Origin: an uncultured Desulfobacter sp.
GTDB taxonomy: Bacteria; Desulfobacterota; Desulfobacteria; Desulfobacterales; Desulfobacteraceae
NCBI RefSeq assembly: GCF_963664415.1
Contig: NZ_OY761440.1
Location: 1,364,001 to 1,428,000, forward strand
DNA length: 64,000 bases
Direction: 5' to 3'
Shown here: positions 25,440 through 33,016 of the stretch, one piece after another
Numbering within the stretch: the stretch's first letter is position 1
How the letters are laid out: each line of letters begins with the position of its first letter
The notes under the pieces: generated by a model
Told to the model about the DNA's origin: nothing
Databases searched by the model: none
What the model saw: only the letters and a program-made list of their open reading frames with translations
Translations under genes and position numbers: made by a program

Positions 25440-25552
25440 AAGCGTTACATTATTTTGCAATTTTGTTTTTGATGACGATTTTACTCAACACTCTTAAATC
25501 ACAATAAAAACATTGATTTTCATCAGTAGCATCAAGCCTCAACACCGTTACA
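25440..25552 (-). repeat. Right-end TGTAACG sites
   Basis: AAGCGTTACATTATTTT (25440-25456) is the reverse complement of AAAATAATGTAACGCTT, which combines both left-end sites. A second CCGTTACA lies at 25545-25552. Orientation is inverted relative to the left end, as expected for transposase-binding repeats. The flanking bases give no matching target duplication for these sites, so they are probably subterminal. Confidence 0.45.
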
Positions 25553-25574
25553 GTATTTGAAGCTCGTCAATCGA

Positions 25575-25784
25575 TCAAAAGGGGACATCTTCATTATTTA
25601 AATCATCTGGGTCAAAAGGCATTATCTCGTTCATTAAGTCAAAAAAGACCCCCAGAGATTGACATAAATTTTTTATAATCCGGCTATGGGCCTCCTTTTC
25701 ATTAAGATCTTTTGTTTTAGACATTATTTTCAATTCAGCGGTCAGTTCTTTTGTCAACCCAGTGATAATTACATCAGGATCCAT
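25575..25784 (-). CDS. Small acidic hypothetical protein
   Basis: 69 residues starting MDPDVIITGLTKELTAEL; the ATG at 25784 is chosen because GGAGG lies 8 bp upstream (a TTG five codons earlier is less likely). It is helical, with charged heptad-like spacing and an acidic C-terminus (PFDPDDLNNEDVPF). No family recognised. It is encoded opposite to the transposition operon at the right side of the candidate transposon. Confidence 0.5.
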   Translation of the reverse strand: MDPDVIITGLTKELTAELKIMSKTKDLNEKEAHSRIIKNLCQSLGVFFDLMNEIMPFDPDDLNNEDVPF

Positions 25785-25820
25785 AAATTTTTCCTCCAAT
25801 CTTGGTCATTAAATTTTTTA

Positions 25821-26930
25821 TCAATCCACATTCAACACAACGGAAAAACAGCTGAACGCGGCCCAGACCGGATCACCCACACCAAGACCCAGCCATTGGG
25901 CGCCATGTGTTGATACCAAGGCGCATAATATTGTTCCGTCTTTGATGCGCACCAGATATTCCGTATTGATCCTACCGGCATTGATCTGCTCAACCATGCC
26001 GAACAACCGGTTCTCCGCAGTGCACTCGGGTTCTTTTTCTCCACGATACAAAATAACCAGGGGGGCTTTGACCTCTGCCATAATCAATCTTGATTCTTTT
26101 AATGAGAGCCGTTCCAGACTGCTGTTGGTGATCACGGACTCAATGGTATCGCCTCCGGCAGTTGCCAGTGTTACCCGGGTCTGGATGTCTCCTTTTTGAA
26201 GCGCCTTGATTTTACCGAAAAATGAATTTCTGGCACTGGTTTTCCGAGACGCCTCCCTGTCGATGAAAAGTTTTGTCACCTGGGCAATATCATCTTTGGA
26301 AAAAGAGACATAAGCACTGGTCAGATTCATGGTCGAATGGCCCAGCATGGTCTGTACGGCCGGCATGGGCATATTGCGCTGCATTAACTCCACAGCCCTT
26401 GCCTTCCGGATCATTTCAGGACCGCCAAGCGTCTTGGGAAAGCCCAGCCCCTGGGCCCGCTCATAAAATTTACGCCGGACAAACCCGGGATCAACATTGA
26501 ATTGCTTTTCAAGAAACCGCCTGAATGAGGGATCGTTGAACATCTGTTCAAGTTCAGCAGCAAAGGTGGCGGAAATCCTTACGGTCCTCGATTCTGTCCG
26601 GGCATCGGTATCCTCATTTCCCAAATCCACCAACTGCCGATTGAAATCAATACGTTTAAGGGGATCAAGGGCCAGAATTTCATTTAACTTTGCACCCGTG
26701 TACCGAATCAACAAAAAGATGACCAGGATACGACGGCGGGACAATTGTACATCTGTCCGGGAAGATTGCTTCGCCCATTCCCTGAATGCCTGTTCCAGGC
26801 TGTCAAGCTGGATTGAATCCAGGCAAGGGCCTGTTTCCGGCATCGAAATCAATCGGCCCTGGTCCATGCCGCCCTGGGCAGGGGACTTGGGGGATGGTAA
26901 CGAAGACTCAACAGTTTGTTTTTGATTCAT
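25821..26930 (-). CDS. tunR: TunR-like regulator: degenerate integrase fold plus two TOBE domains
   Basis: 369 residues. Residues ~40-225 have a tyrosine-recombinase fold (LIRYTGAKLNEILAL, MLGHSTMNLTSAYVSF) in which the first catalytic Arg is replaced by Lys (K81) and the HxxR box reads IRKAR, so recombination is unlikely. Residues ~234-369 contain two TOBE/Mop-like repeats (ARNSFFGKIKALQKGDIQ and GMVEQINAGRINTEYLVRI), which bind molybdate or tungstate in ModE and Mop proteins. This architecture is that of TunR, the tungstate-responsive regulator of sulfate reducers. A close paralogue lies at 43687-44787. No transporter gene is adjacent to this copy. Confidence 0.82.
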   Translation of the reverse strand: MNQKQTVESSLPSPKSPAQGGMDQGRLISMPETGPCLDSIQLDSLEQAFREWAKQSSRTDVQLSRRRILVIFLLIRYTGAKLNEILALDPLKRIDFNRQLVDLGNEDTDARTESRTVRISATFAAELEQMFNDPSFRRFLEKQFNVDPGFVRRKFYERAQGLGFPKTLGGPEMIRKARAVELMQRNMPMPAVQTMLGHSTMNLTSAYVSFSKDDIAQVTKLFIDREASRKTSARNSFFGKIKALQKGDIQTRVTLATAGGDTIESVITNSSLERLSLKESRLIMAEVKAPLVILYRGEKEPECTAENRLFGMVEQINAGRINTEYLVRIKDGTILCALVSTHGAQWLGLGVGDPVWAAFSCFSVVLNVD

Positions 26931-27180
26931 TTATGCGCTCTCAAACGGGTTGAAATGACGAGTCTAAAACCTTTAGATCTCAAAAGGAAATTTCAAAATG
27001 AACCACAACACAATCAGCAGAATTCAAAAAACATGGGGACTCGTGTGCCTGTATGATGGCAATTAGATGCAAAAAAAATAGCTCAAGCCGCTGATTGATC
27101 ATGAGGATTTCTTTTTTTGTAACACGCTTGTTTTGGGCCTAATGATGGAATACCCTTTAAAGGTTTATGATAATTTGTTG

Positions 27181-28596
27181 TTAAATATTACTGACCATTG
27201 CAGATAATTTCTTAGCTAAGGACGCTAATTTTTCTGCATTGGATGTCAATTTCGAGCTATTTTGGGCAATCTGGTTCGCAGACTCATGCACAACAGTAAT
27301 ATCTTTAGCAATTTCTGTTGCTACCGAGGAACTCTGGCTTATGTTATCGTTTATCTCGGCGACCCGGGACGAGGCATCCCCGACATTTTTGGACATTTCC
27401 TGACTGGTAACGGCCTGCTCTTCAACTGCAGAGGCAATAGTAGAAACAATTTCGTTAATTTCATTTATCGCACCTGATACGTTCTCAATTTCAGAAACGG
27501 TTCCATCGGTTGAAGTCTGAATACCCTCGACTGTTCTTTTGATATCTTCAGTTGCATTAGATGTTTGATTTGCAAGTTCTTTGATCTCGGCGGCAACAAC
27601 AGCAAATCCTTTGCCATATTCTCCTGCTCTGGCAGCTTCGATGGTGGCATTTAGTGCCAACAAATTTGTTTGCTCTGAAATGTCTGAAATGACCTCCGTA
27701 ACACTGGCTATTTTCTTTGCTGATTCTCCAAGTTTACTCATTTGAACAGACGCATTCTGCCCCTTCTCCACAGCGAGATTTGTCATACTTCGTGCATTTT
27801 CAGAGTTCTTTGCAATTTCACCAATGGTTGCATTCATTTCTTCAACTGCGGAAGCAACATAGTTCATGTTCATCGTTGTTTCTTCCATGGCCTTGGACAT
27901 GGATTGCATATTTGAACTCATCTCTTCAGATGCCGCCGCGACAGAATCAGATCTTTGCGACGTATCAAGAGAATTTTGTGCAAACTGCTTTGATACGGCA
28001 AGCAAAGACTCAGAGGATGGCATTAAGATCTTAGCAGTTTCTGATAATTGTTTGATATAGTCTACATTGGTGACCAATTCCACATGACCAATATTTTTCC
28101 CTGTGTCGTCCTTGATATAATGTGTGTCGACTTGCATATATGTGCTGGGTGCATCAGGATACTCTTGATTATAGTGAGTTGTCTGATTTCCCTTCCGAAG
28201 GCAGCTTACCCCGCAATTTTCTGTCTCACAGATATCAGCTTGCCAATTTGAACAATGCTTACCAATGACACTTCTCTTATCCAGATTATGTTGGGCTAAT
28301 AATGTTTCTGTAACTTTGTTAACAAATACCCATTTCATATTGAGATCGGTCGTGGTCACGGGAAAAGCCATTGCATCCAGCGATCCTTCCAAGTAGAAAA
28401 TCAATCGTTGCTTGCTGTTGTTCAGTCTTAAAAGTATGAGGTTCATCACAAATAATAGAATGGCAAGATAAAATAGTTTTTGGGCCTTTTCAGGATATTG
28501 GGCATCACCATTGAAGATTTGAACAACGAAAAATCCTGTTATAACCAAAGCACAAACCCATAGAGCCAGTTTGACTTTATGCGGAATTCTTGACAT
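27181..28596 (-). CDS. Methyl-accepting chemotaxis protein with PAS domain
   Basis: 471 residues. Two hydrophobic segments (LALWVCALVITGFFVVQIF and LFYLAILLFVMNLILLRL) with a short loop anchor it. A PAS domain (~70-180) contains a cysteine-rich insert CSNWQADICETENCGVSC, shared with many deltaproteobacterial PAS sensors and possibly redox- or haem-linked. The signalling domain has the invariant hairpin tip ISEQTNLLALNATIEAARAG. There is no large periplasmic domain, so the cue is probably intracellular or membrane-linked. Single gene, minus strand. The adaptor and kinase are not encoded here. Confidence 0.93.
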   Translation of the reverse strand: MSRIPHKVKLALWVCALVITGFFVVQIFNGDAQYPEKAQKLFYLAILLFVMNLILLRLNNSKQRLIFYLEGSLDAMAFPVTTTDLNMKWVFVNKVTETLLAQHNLDKRSVIGKHCSNWQADICETENCGVSCLRKGNQTTHYNQEYPDAPSTYMQVDTHYIKDDTGKNIGHVELVTNVDYIKQLSETAKILMPSSESLLAVSKQFAQNSLDTSQRSDSVAAASEEMSSNMQSMSKAMEETTMNMNYVASAVEEMNATIGEIAKNSENARSMTNLAVEKGQNASVQMSKLGESAKKIASVTEVISDISEQTNLLALNATIEAARAGEYGKGFAVVAAEIKELANQTSNATEDIKRTVEGIQTSTDGTVSEIENVSGAINEINEIVSTIASAVEEQAVTSQEMSKNVGDASSRVAEINDNISQSSSVATEIAKDITVVHESANQIAQNSSKLTSNAEKLASLAKKLSAMVSNI

Positions 28597-28943
28597 GTTC
28601 GTCTCCCTTTAATTTTTTTACGAATTTTGGTAAAAGTACGAAAAGTACTTATAAGAATATATTTTTGGGGCTGGAAATGCAAATTCAATTTATAGGCTAT
28701 ATTTGGATTTTTTATTAAATAAGATAGCAATACCAAGACGATGACGATGACTTATGGTATTGAACCGGACTATTTGAAGTTCAGCGGCCCTCATCAATAA
28801 CAGATCAAGTACGCATGTCCACTGTATAGGCATTTTCCGAGCATTTCTAAAAAAAGCCCAGATTTTTACCCCGGAAATTTTGTATACGGTCTTTGTCCTG
28901 ATCCATCAGGATGATTCCAACATTTTTAAAGGAGGGCATCATC
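28597..28943. other. Intergenic region
   Basis: 347 bp of AT-rich sequence between the chemotaxis gene start and the integrase remnant; it should hold the chemotaxis promoter on the minus strand. TTTCTAAAAAAAGCC at ~28848 also occurs near the IS91 unit (about 56404), but no larger repeat surrounds it. No gene supported. Confidence 0.3.
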
Positions 28944-29323
28944 ATGAAAATGTCACAGGCAATCAAGAATTTTCTGGCGTACCAAAAGCTCAATTCAAAA
29001 AAAACACCATCCAAAACTATCGGTATTTCCTGGCGGTCTTCCAAAAGGCATTCGGTAGGAGAGATGTAACTGAGGTAACATCGGATGAAATCATGGAGTT
29101 TCTGGTCAAAATCACTGAAGGCCTGAAACCCTCAACAAAGAAACTCAAATATTCCCTTCTCAAAAGTCTCTTCAATTTTGTCAAAAACACTGCCGTGCCC
29201 GATCTCTCCAATCCATGTGATTCTGCTGTCCTTGCAAAAACATTTCGAGTGTCCAAATTGCCGCCCTGGATGATCTTGGAACGAAATGCCGCCACTTATG
29301 CCAGCCGGTCAAACCCTATTTAA
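28944..29323 (+). pseudogene. Tyrosine-recombinase N-terminal remnant, -1 frameshift and truncation
   Basis: From ATG 28944 (AAAGGAGG upstream) the frame reads MKMSQAIKNFLAYQKLNS. At an A8 run (28997-29004) a -1 shift continues KKNTIQNYRYFLAVFQKAFG and on through the SAM-like core-binding domain (VTSDEIMEFLVKITEGLKPS). The protein ends at 29323 after LPPWMILER, where the catalytic domain should begin. So the gene is both frameshifted and cut off, and cannot recombine DNA. A serine recombinase gene starts 18 bp later. Confidence 0.7.
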
Positions 29324-29341
29324 CTTGGAGGAGGCTATTCC

Positions 29342-30865
29342 ATGAACATGTCACCTCGGGTCAATCAGAAAGTGACCCCAAGACATCTCAAAAGACAGGC
29401 CTACTGCTACGTCCGACAATCAACCCTCAAGCAGGTTTTTCAAAATACCGAGAGCACCAAGCGTCAGTATGCCCTGCGTGAGCGGGCCATCGCTTTGGGA
29501 TGGCCTATAGTTCAAATTGTGACAGTGGACTCGGATTTAGGGGAAACGGCAACTTCAGTGGCCGACAGGCAAGGCTTTCAAAAGTTGATGACTGAGGTCA
29601 GTTTGGGGCGCGTGGGACTCGTGATGGGCCTGGAGGTTTCGCGGTTAGCCCGTAACAATGCGGACTGGTCCCGACTGTTGGAGATATGTGCCATTACCGA
29701 CACTTTGATTTTAGATGAGGAAGGCGTCTACGATCCCACTGATTTTAACGATCGTTTGCTTCTAAACATGAAAGGCACGTTCTCCGAAGTGGAACTGCAT
29801 GTATTGCGATCCCGGCTCAGAGGAGGTATTTTAAGCAAGGCTCGGCGGGGTGAATTGAAAACGCGCTTGCCCACCGGATTTATCTATGATCACAACGATA
29901 AAATCATGATTGATCCAGACCAACAGGTTCAAAAAAGCATTCGTTTGTTTTTCGATATTTTTCAACGCACTGGGGCAGCGTTTGCGACTGTAAAGGCGTT
30001 TGCCAAAGACGACGTCAAATTCCCTTGCCGAATCCATTTAGGCCCCGATAAAGGTCAGTTAAAATGGCAGCGATTAACCAGCAGCCGTGCCCAGGTGATT
30101 TTAAAGAACCCCCGTTATGCAGGCGCCTACTACTATGGTCGGCAAAGGTCTCGAAAAAACGTCGATGGGTCGACAACATATTTTAAGGTTCCTCGGGATG
30201 AATGGCGGGTTTTGATTAAAGATGCCCACCCGGGATATATCACCTGGGATCAATATGAACAGAATTTGCGCCGGTTACGGCAAAATGCAGTGGCCTATAA
30301 CATCGCAGACCGAAAGACATCACCCAGGGAAGGGCCGTGCCTTTTGCAGGGATTGGCCATTTGCGGAAAATGTGGCCAGCGGATGACCATAAGATACAAA
30401 TCTCAGAAAAAGGGCAAAATCGATCCGGTCTATTTATGCCAGCGTCACCGAATCAAAAGATGGGAAAGTAGTTGTCAGTATATCCCCGGTGCGACCATCG
30501 ATGAGGCCATTAGCAAATTACTGCTTGAGTCAATAACGCTGAGTGACCATACTTACTCGGAAATAGCGACCATACTGGACAATCGGGGCTATAAATCAGG
30601 CCAAGGCCACCGTATCGATAGGCGAATCGTTACCGCGATCACTCACAAATACAGCCTCAAAACCCGTTATGCCAGATTACGGGCAACAGGCAAGCTGACT
30701 GTGGATGAAGTCGCAAACCTCTTGGGAGTGACAGGAGCGACGGTTCGGAGGTGGGGGAAAAAGGGGACCATCAAAACTTATCCTTATAATGATAGAAATG
30801 GGTGCCTTTACGAAAATCCGGGCGTCAACTCTCCGCTGATGAAAAATAGGAGCATAACAGACTGA
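29342..30865 (+). CDS. Large serine recombinase with internal deletion
   Basis: 507 residues. The catalytic resolvase domain is intact: YCYVRQSTLKQ with the nucleophile Ser, LGRVGLVMGLEVSRLARN and ELHVLRSRLRGG. The recombinase domain and zinc ribbon (CGKCGQRMTIRY, LCQRHRIKRWESSC) follow. After LLLESITLS the protein jumps straight to DHTYSEIATILDNRGYKSGQ, skipping the coiled-coil and linker of roughly 170 residues found in relatives as I recall them (usual length ~670). The C-terminal helix-turn-helix part (LTVDEVANLLGVTGATVRRW) remains. The deletion is in frame. Function may be lost, because the coiled-coil controls synapsis. GGAGG precedes the start. Confidence 0.82.
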   Translation: MNMSPRVNQKVTPRHLKRQAYCYVRQSTLKQVFQNTESTKRQYALRERAIALGWPIVQIVTVDSDLGETATSVADRQGFQKLMTEVSLGRVGLVMGLEVSRLARNNADWSRLLEICAITDTLILDEEGVYDPTDFNDRLLLNMKGTFSEVELHVLRSRLRGGILSKARRGELKTRLPTGFIYDHNDKIMIDPDQQVQKSIRLFFDIFQRTGAAFATVKAFAKDDVKFPCRIHLGPDKGQLKWQRLTSSRAQVILKNPRYAGAYYYGRQRSRKNVDGSTTYFKVPRDEWRVLIKDAHPGYITWDQYEQNLRRLRQNAVAYNIADRKTSPREGPCLLQGLAICGKCGQRMTIRYKSQKKGKIDPVYLCQRHRIKRWESSCQYIPGATIDEAISKLLLESITLSDHTYSEIATILDNRGYKSGQGHRIDRRIVTAITHKYSLKTRYARLRATGKLTVDEVANLLGVTGATVRRWGKKGTIKTYPYNDRNGCLYENPGVNSPLMKNRSITD

Positions 30866-31257
30866 AAACAAATAATTTTATTGGATCATAGTCACTAAAA
30901 TAATTATGAGGTGCAATATGAAAACTAGTCCACCACCCAGAGATATCTTGGAAAAATCAGCGACACCGAGGCCATGTATTGGATTGAGAATATTTATCGG
31001 TAAAAATCGAAGGGGATTGGGGTAATCCCAATCCCCAACAATAGAAACGCCAGTGCTCATGGGGTTTTTCGGCACAATAGAGTTTTTTCATAGACAGATT
31101 GAACACTATTTAATTGCTCTATTTATCCAGAATCACAAGTGATGTCCATTTTTTATAACCAACTGAATTTATTATATGTCGGTTCTTATCCTTAAAAAGT
31201 CATATGTTTTAAAAACGTTCCCGTGAATAGATACCATTTTTTTATACTGAAAATATG
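30866..31257. other. Intergenic region with a strong hairpin
   Basis: 392 bp with no supported gene. GGGGATTGGG (31012-31021) and CCCAATCCCC (31027-31036) form a perfect 10-bp hairpin without a U-tract. It could be a terminator for the recombinase or the trace of an insertion. The region ends at the stop of the minus-strand methyltransferase. Confidence 0.4.
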
Positions 31258-31818
31258 TTAAACAATACTCATCAATACTGCTTTGCTAAATAAAATTTTT
31301 GTCACTTTTTCTACATTGAAACCTATTTTCATAGCTTTTTCTATACATTTATTGAATGCTTTTCTTGATACATGAAATGGAGGTTCAACAATTAATATTT
31401 TACCATCTGGCTTAATAATAGATTTCAGTTCATGAAAAAAGGCCTCTTGGTTCGGTAGTTCATGAACTACGTAAAACGCCAGTATAAAATCAAACAATTT
31501 TGTTACCCCAATCCCGTTTTCTTGGCACTGATGTAGATGCATCCGCCTTTCTATTTCCGTTGACCGGATTTTCTCTTTGAGTTTTTGGAGCATACCTTCC
31601 TGAAGATCAACGGCATACACTTTCCCTTCTGCACCTACTAATTGAGCCATTTTCATTGTGAAAAAACCAGGACCGCAACCGAAATCCATTACCGACATGC
31701 CGGGTTGTATATAAGGTCGTAGAATGTTTTCTGGATTCTGAAGCCATTTTCTAAAACTATTGTCCAGGCTACCCGCATTTTCTACCGGGCATACACGTTG
31801 TTTGTTATCATTAATCAT
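31258..31818 (-). CDS. Class I SAM-dependent methyltransferase
   Basis: 186 residues with the Rossmann motif I VMDFGCGPGFFTMKMAQLVG and motif II VYAVDLQEGML, plus the LAFYVVHELPN and GKILIVEPPFH strands typical of UbiE-like small-molecule methyltransferases. The substrate is unknown. An AGGAG site precedes the ATG. It lies 58 bp after a MarR-family gene, and the gap holds a copy of the same 17-bp box found upstream of that gene, so the regulator likely controls both. Confidence 0.88.
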   Translation of the reverse strand: MINDNKQRVCPVENAGSLDNSFRKWLQNPENILRPYIQPGMSVMDFGCGPGFFTMKMAQLVGAEGKVYAVDLQEGMLQKLKEKIRSTEIERRMHLHQCQENGIGVTKLFDFILAFYVVHELPNQEAFFHELKSIIKPDGKILIVEPPFHVSRKAFNKCIEKAMKIGFNVEKVTKILFSKAVLMSIV

Positions 31819-31842
31819 AATGTTTCTCCTATAACCAGTTTA

Positions 31843-31859
31843 GTGTTTAGTATGTATAC
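31843..31859. promoter_or_regulatory. Candidate MarR operator, site 2
   Basis: GTGTTTAGTATGTATAC in the MarR-methyltransferase gap matches the complement of the box at 32333-32349 in 16 of 17 positions. Two near-identical sites, one before each gene of the pair, suggest an operator of the adjacent MarR protein. Confidence 0.6.
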
Positions 31860-31876
31860 ACACAAGAGAAAAAAAA

Positions 31877-32329
31877 CTATTCTATTTCAAGCATGCGTTG
31901 AAAAAACAATTCTATTTTGGTTAGAAACTCCTCAATAACAGCAATTTTTTCCGGCTCAAGTGTTTTCCAATATTCCGTGTAACCACCTTCCATGGTTTCA
32001 TGCCAGTGTTTATGGGCAAAATAGGCTACCTTGCCTTTTGAAGTAAGGTTTACGATTGCCCTGGATGAGTTGGTCGGGTCAGTATCTTTTTTGATAAGCT
32101 TTTCATGTTCCAATTTTTTGAAACGCTGTGAAATCGCACCCTTAGTAACTCCATATAATTTTGCCACATCAGTCACACTTGAATTATCGTTATCCCCGAC
32201 AAGCTCAATGAGATGAATTTCTACACCGGTAAGCATGATATCTGTTCCGTATTTTCTCGGTTTAGTCTCCATTTGCTGAGCCAACTTCAATACAGAGTGA
32301 AGTTTTTGTTTTATTTTTTTCATGCACAA
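31877..32329 (-). CDS. MarR-family transcriptional regulator
   Basis: 150 residues. The winged helix is clear: SVTDVAKLYGVTKGAISQRF (recognition helix) and KLEHEKLIKKDTDPTNSSRA (wing), flanked by long dimerisation helices (N-terminal LHSVLKLAQQ, C-terminal IEEFLTKIELFFQRML). MarR proteins repress their own gene and neighbours, and release DNA on binding small ligands. It is upstream of a methyltransferase gene in the same direction, and a 17-bp box precedes both genes. The ligand is unknown. Confidence 0.9.
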   Translation of the reverse strand: MCMKKIKQKLHSVLKLAQQMETKPRKYGTDIMLTGVEIHLIELVGDNDNSSVTDVAKLYGVTKGAISQRFKKLEHEKLIKKDTDPTNSSRAIVNLTSKGKVAYFAHKHWHETMEGGYTEYWKTLEPEKIAVIEEFLTKIELFFQRMLEIE

Positions 32330-32332
32330 AGA

Positions 32333-32349
32333 GTATACATGCTAAACAC
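32333..32349. promoter_or_regulatory. Candidate MarR operator, site 1
   Basis: GTATACATGCTAAACAC starts 4 bp before the MarR start codon (complement strand). Its reverse complement recurs at 31843-31859 with one mismatch. Autorepression by the MarR protein is the simplest reading. Confidence 0.6.
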
Positions 32350-32627
32350 ATGTGTCAAGAAAATCATGAGATTTTTTTGAGCTTTGGCGAAAGGGGAAGT
32401 AGCGAATAATAAAAAAGGAGTGGATTTTATTGCAGCTAAAAAGAAGTATGGTTTTATCGTATGGCGAACATAACAATGTTACCCTGTTGGAAAAACCATT
32501 TTTCGACTGTATTGACTATCGATATATCAGAACCCTCTTGGTATTTCAAACCATCATGGTGGAGAGCATAATGGTTTGATTTATCGCTTTTGCCAGATTT
32601 TTAAAAATACAACATATTGCATCCGAG

Positions 32628-32909
32628 TTAATTTGCGTTGTGGGCCCTTTTTATTAATTCCACTGCATTCCAAAAACTTTTAACATCAAGACGATCCAGT
32701 ACATATTTTACGCCTTCTGCTCTTAGTTTATCAATTTTTGTCCCACAACCGATAAATGAAATCCGGGCCACCTTACTTAATTGATAGTCATTAAGCAAGG
32801 TGGCCCCGGAATTACTGATAATTATTTTTTCTTTGATTTGATCTGAATAATCGCCTGATGAGGGCGGGCCTGGACGTCCATGTATCAAAATGTGTTGAAA
32901 AAGTTGCAA
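32628..32909 (-). pseudogene. Uncharacterised protein fragment, partly duplicated at 58.7 kb
   Basis: 93 codons opening at a TTG without a good ribosome site. They read through IIISNSGATLLNDYQLSKVA and then GCGTKIDKLRAEGVKYVLDR. The first half is repeated at 58.68-58.82 kb, where it diverges right after the hairpin (QLSKVAPDSQ). I do not recognise the family. Because the shared half coincides with a near-perfect 20-bp hairpin, part of the coding look may be a by-product of the repeat. Probably a remnant at the edge of the duplicated module. Confidence 0.3.
32763..32809. repeat. Long hairpin at the left edge of the duplicated AraC-TonB module (copy 1)
   Basis: CCGGGCCACCTTACTTAAT (32763-32781) pairs with ATTAAGCAAGGTGGCCCCGG (32790-32809) around an 8-base loop, with one bulge and one mismatch. 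The same structure occurs at 58671-58718. Homology between the two copies of the module begins within 10 bp of this hairpin. Confidence 0.7.
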
Positions 32910-32920
32910 TCTTCAGATAC

Positions 32921-32940
32921 TAATTAGTTGCGACTAATTA
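32921..32940. promoter_or_regulatory. TAATTAGT palindrome upstream of AraC gene (copy 1)
   Basis: TAATTAGT-TGCG-ACTAATTA is a perfect 8-bp inverted repeat 77 bp before the regulator's ATG, followed by an AT-rich promoter-like stretch. It is conserved at 58830-58849 with only the loop changed (TGTG). A dimeric repressor site, for instance for an iron-type regulator, is the likely meaning. Confidence 0.5.
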
Positions 32941-33016
32941 TATTATTAGCGTAAAATATTTTTAAAGAAGCTGTGAATCAATTTATGGGTTGTATTCGTT
33001 TGCCATTATAAACACC

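Larger units (their letters stand above)
21246..25820. mobile_element. Candidate TnsB/TnsC- or MuA/MuB-like transposon with accessory genes
   Basis: The block lies between a sigma-54 activator and a TunR-like gene. The paralogous junction at 43675-43690 joins these two genes directly, which defines an insert of about 4.56 kb (roughly 21251-25815). TTTTA stands at both edges (21246-21250 and 25816-25820), compatible with a 5-bp target duplication. Inside are a Cys-cluster protein, a CHC2 zinc-finger protein, a helical protein, a DDE transposase and an AAA ATPase in one direction, and a small gene in the other. Inverted TGTAACG sites lie toward each end. Exact termini are not proven, since no long terminal repeat starts at the TTTTA sites. 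Confidence 0.6.
32350..33016. other. Region between MarR and the first AraC gene
   Basis: 667 bp. A minus-strand open frame (32628-32909) with only a TTG start is listed separately as doubtful. It contains the large hairpin at 32763-32809 and the palindrome at 32921-32940. From about 32760 onward the sequence is duplicated at 58670. The first 280 bp show no supported feature. Confidence 0.4.

Noticed and set aside
25440..25454. Target duplication for an element ending exactly at TGTAACG
   Set aside because: Flanking bases on the two sides are inverted copies (AATAA/TTATT) and not direct repeats, so these sites are more likely subterminal binding sites.
25821..26930. Active site-specific recombinase belonging to the candidate transposon
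   Set aside because: Catalytic residues are replaced and TOBE domains are fused. It also lies outside the insert and is present at the uninterrupted second locus.
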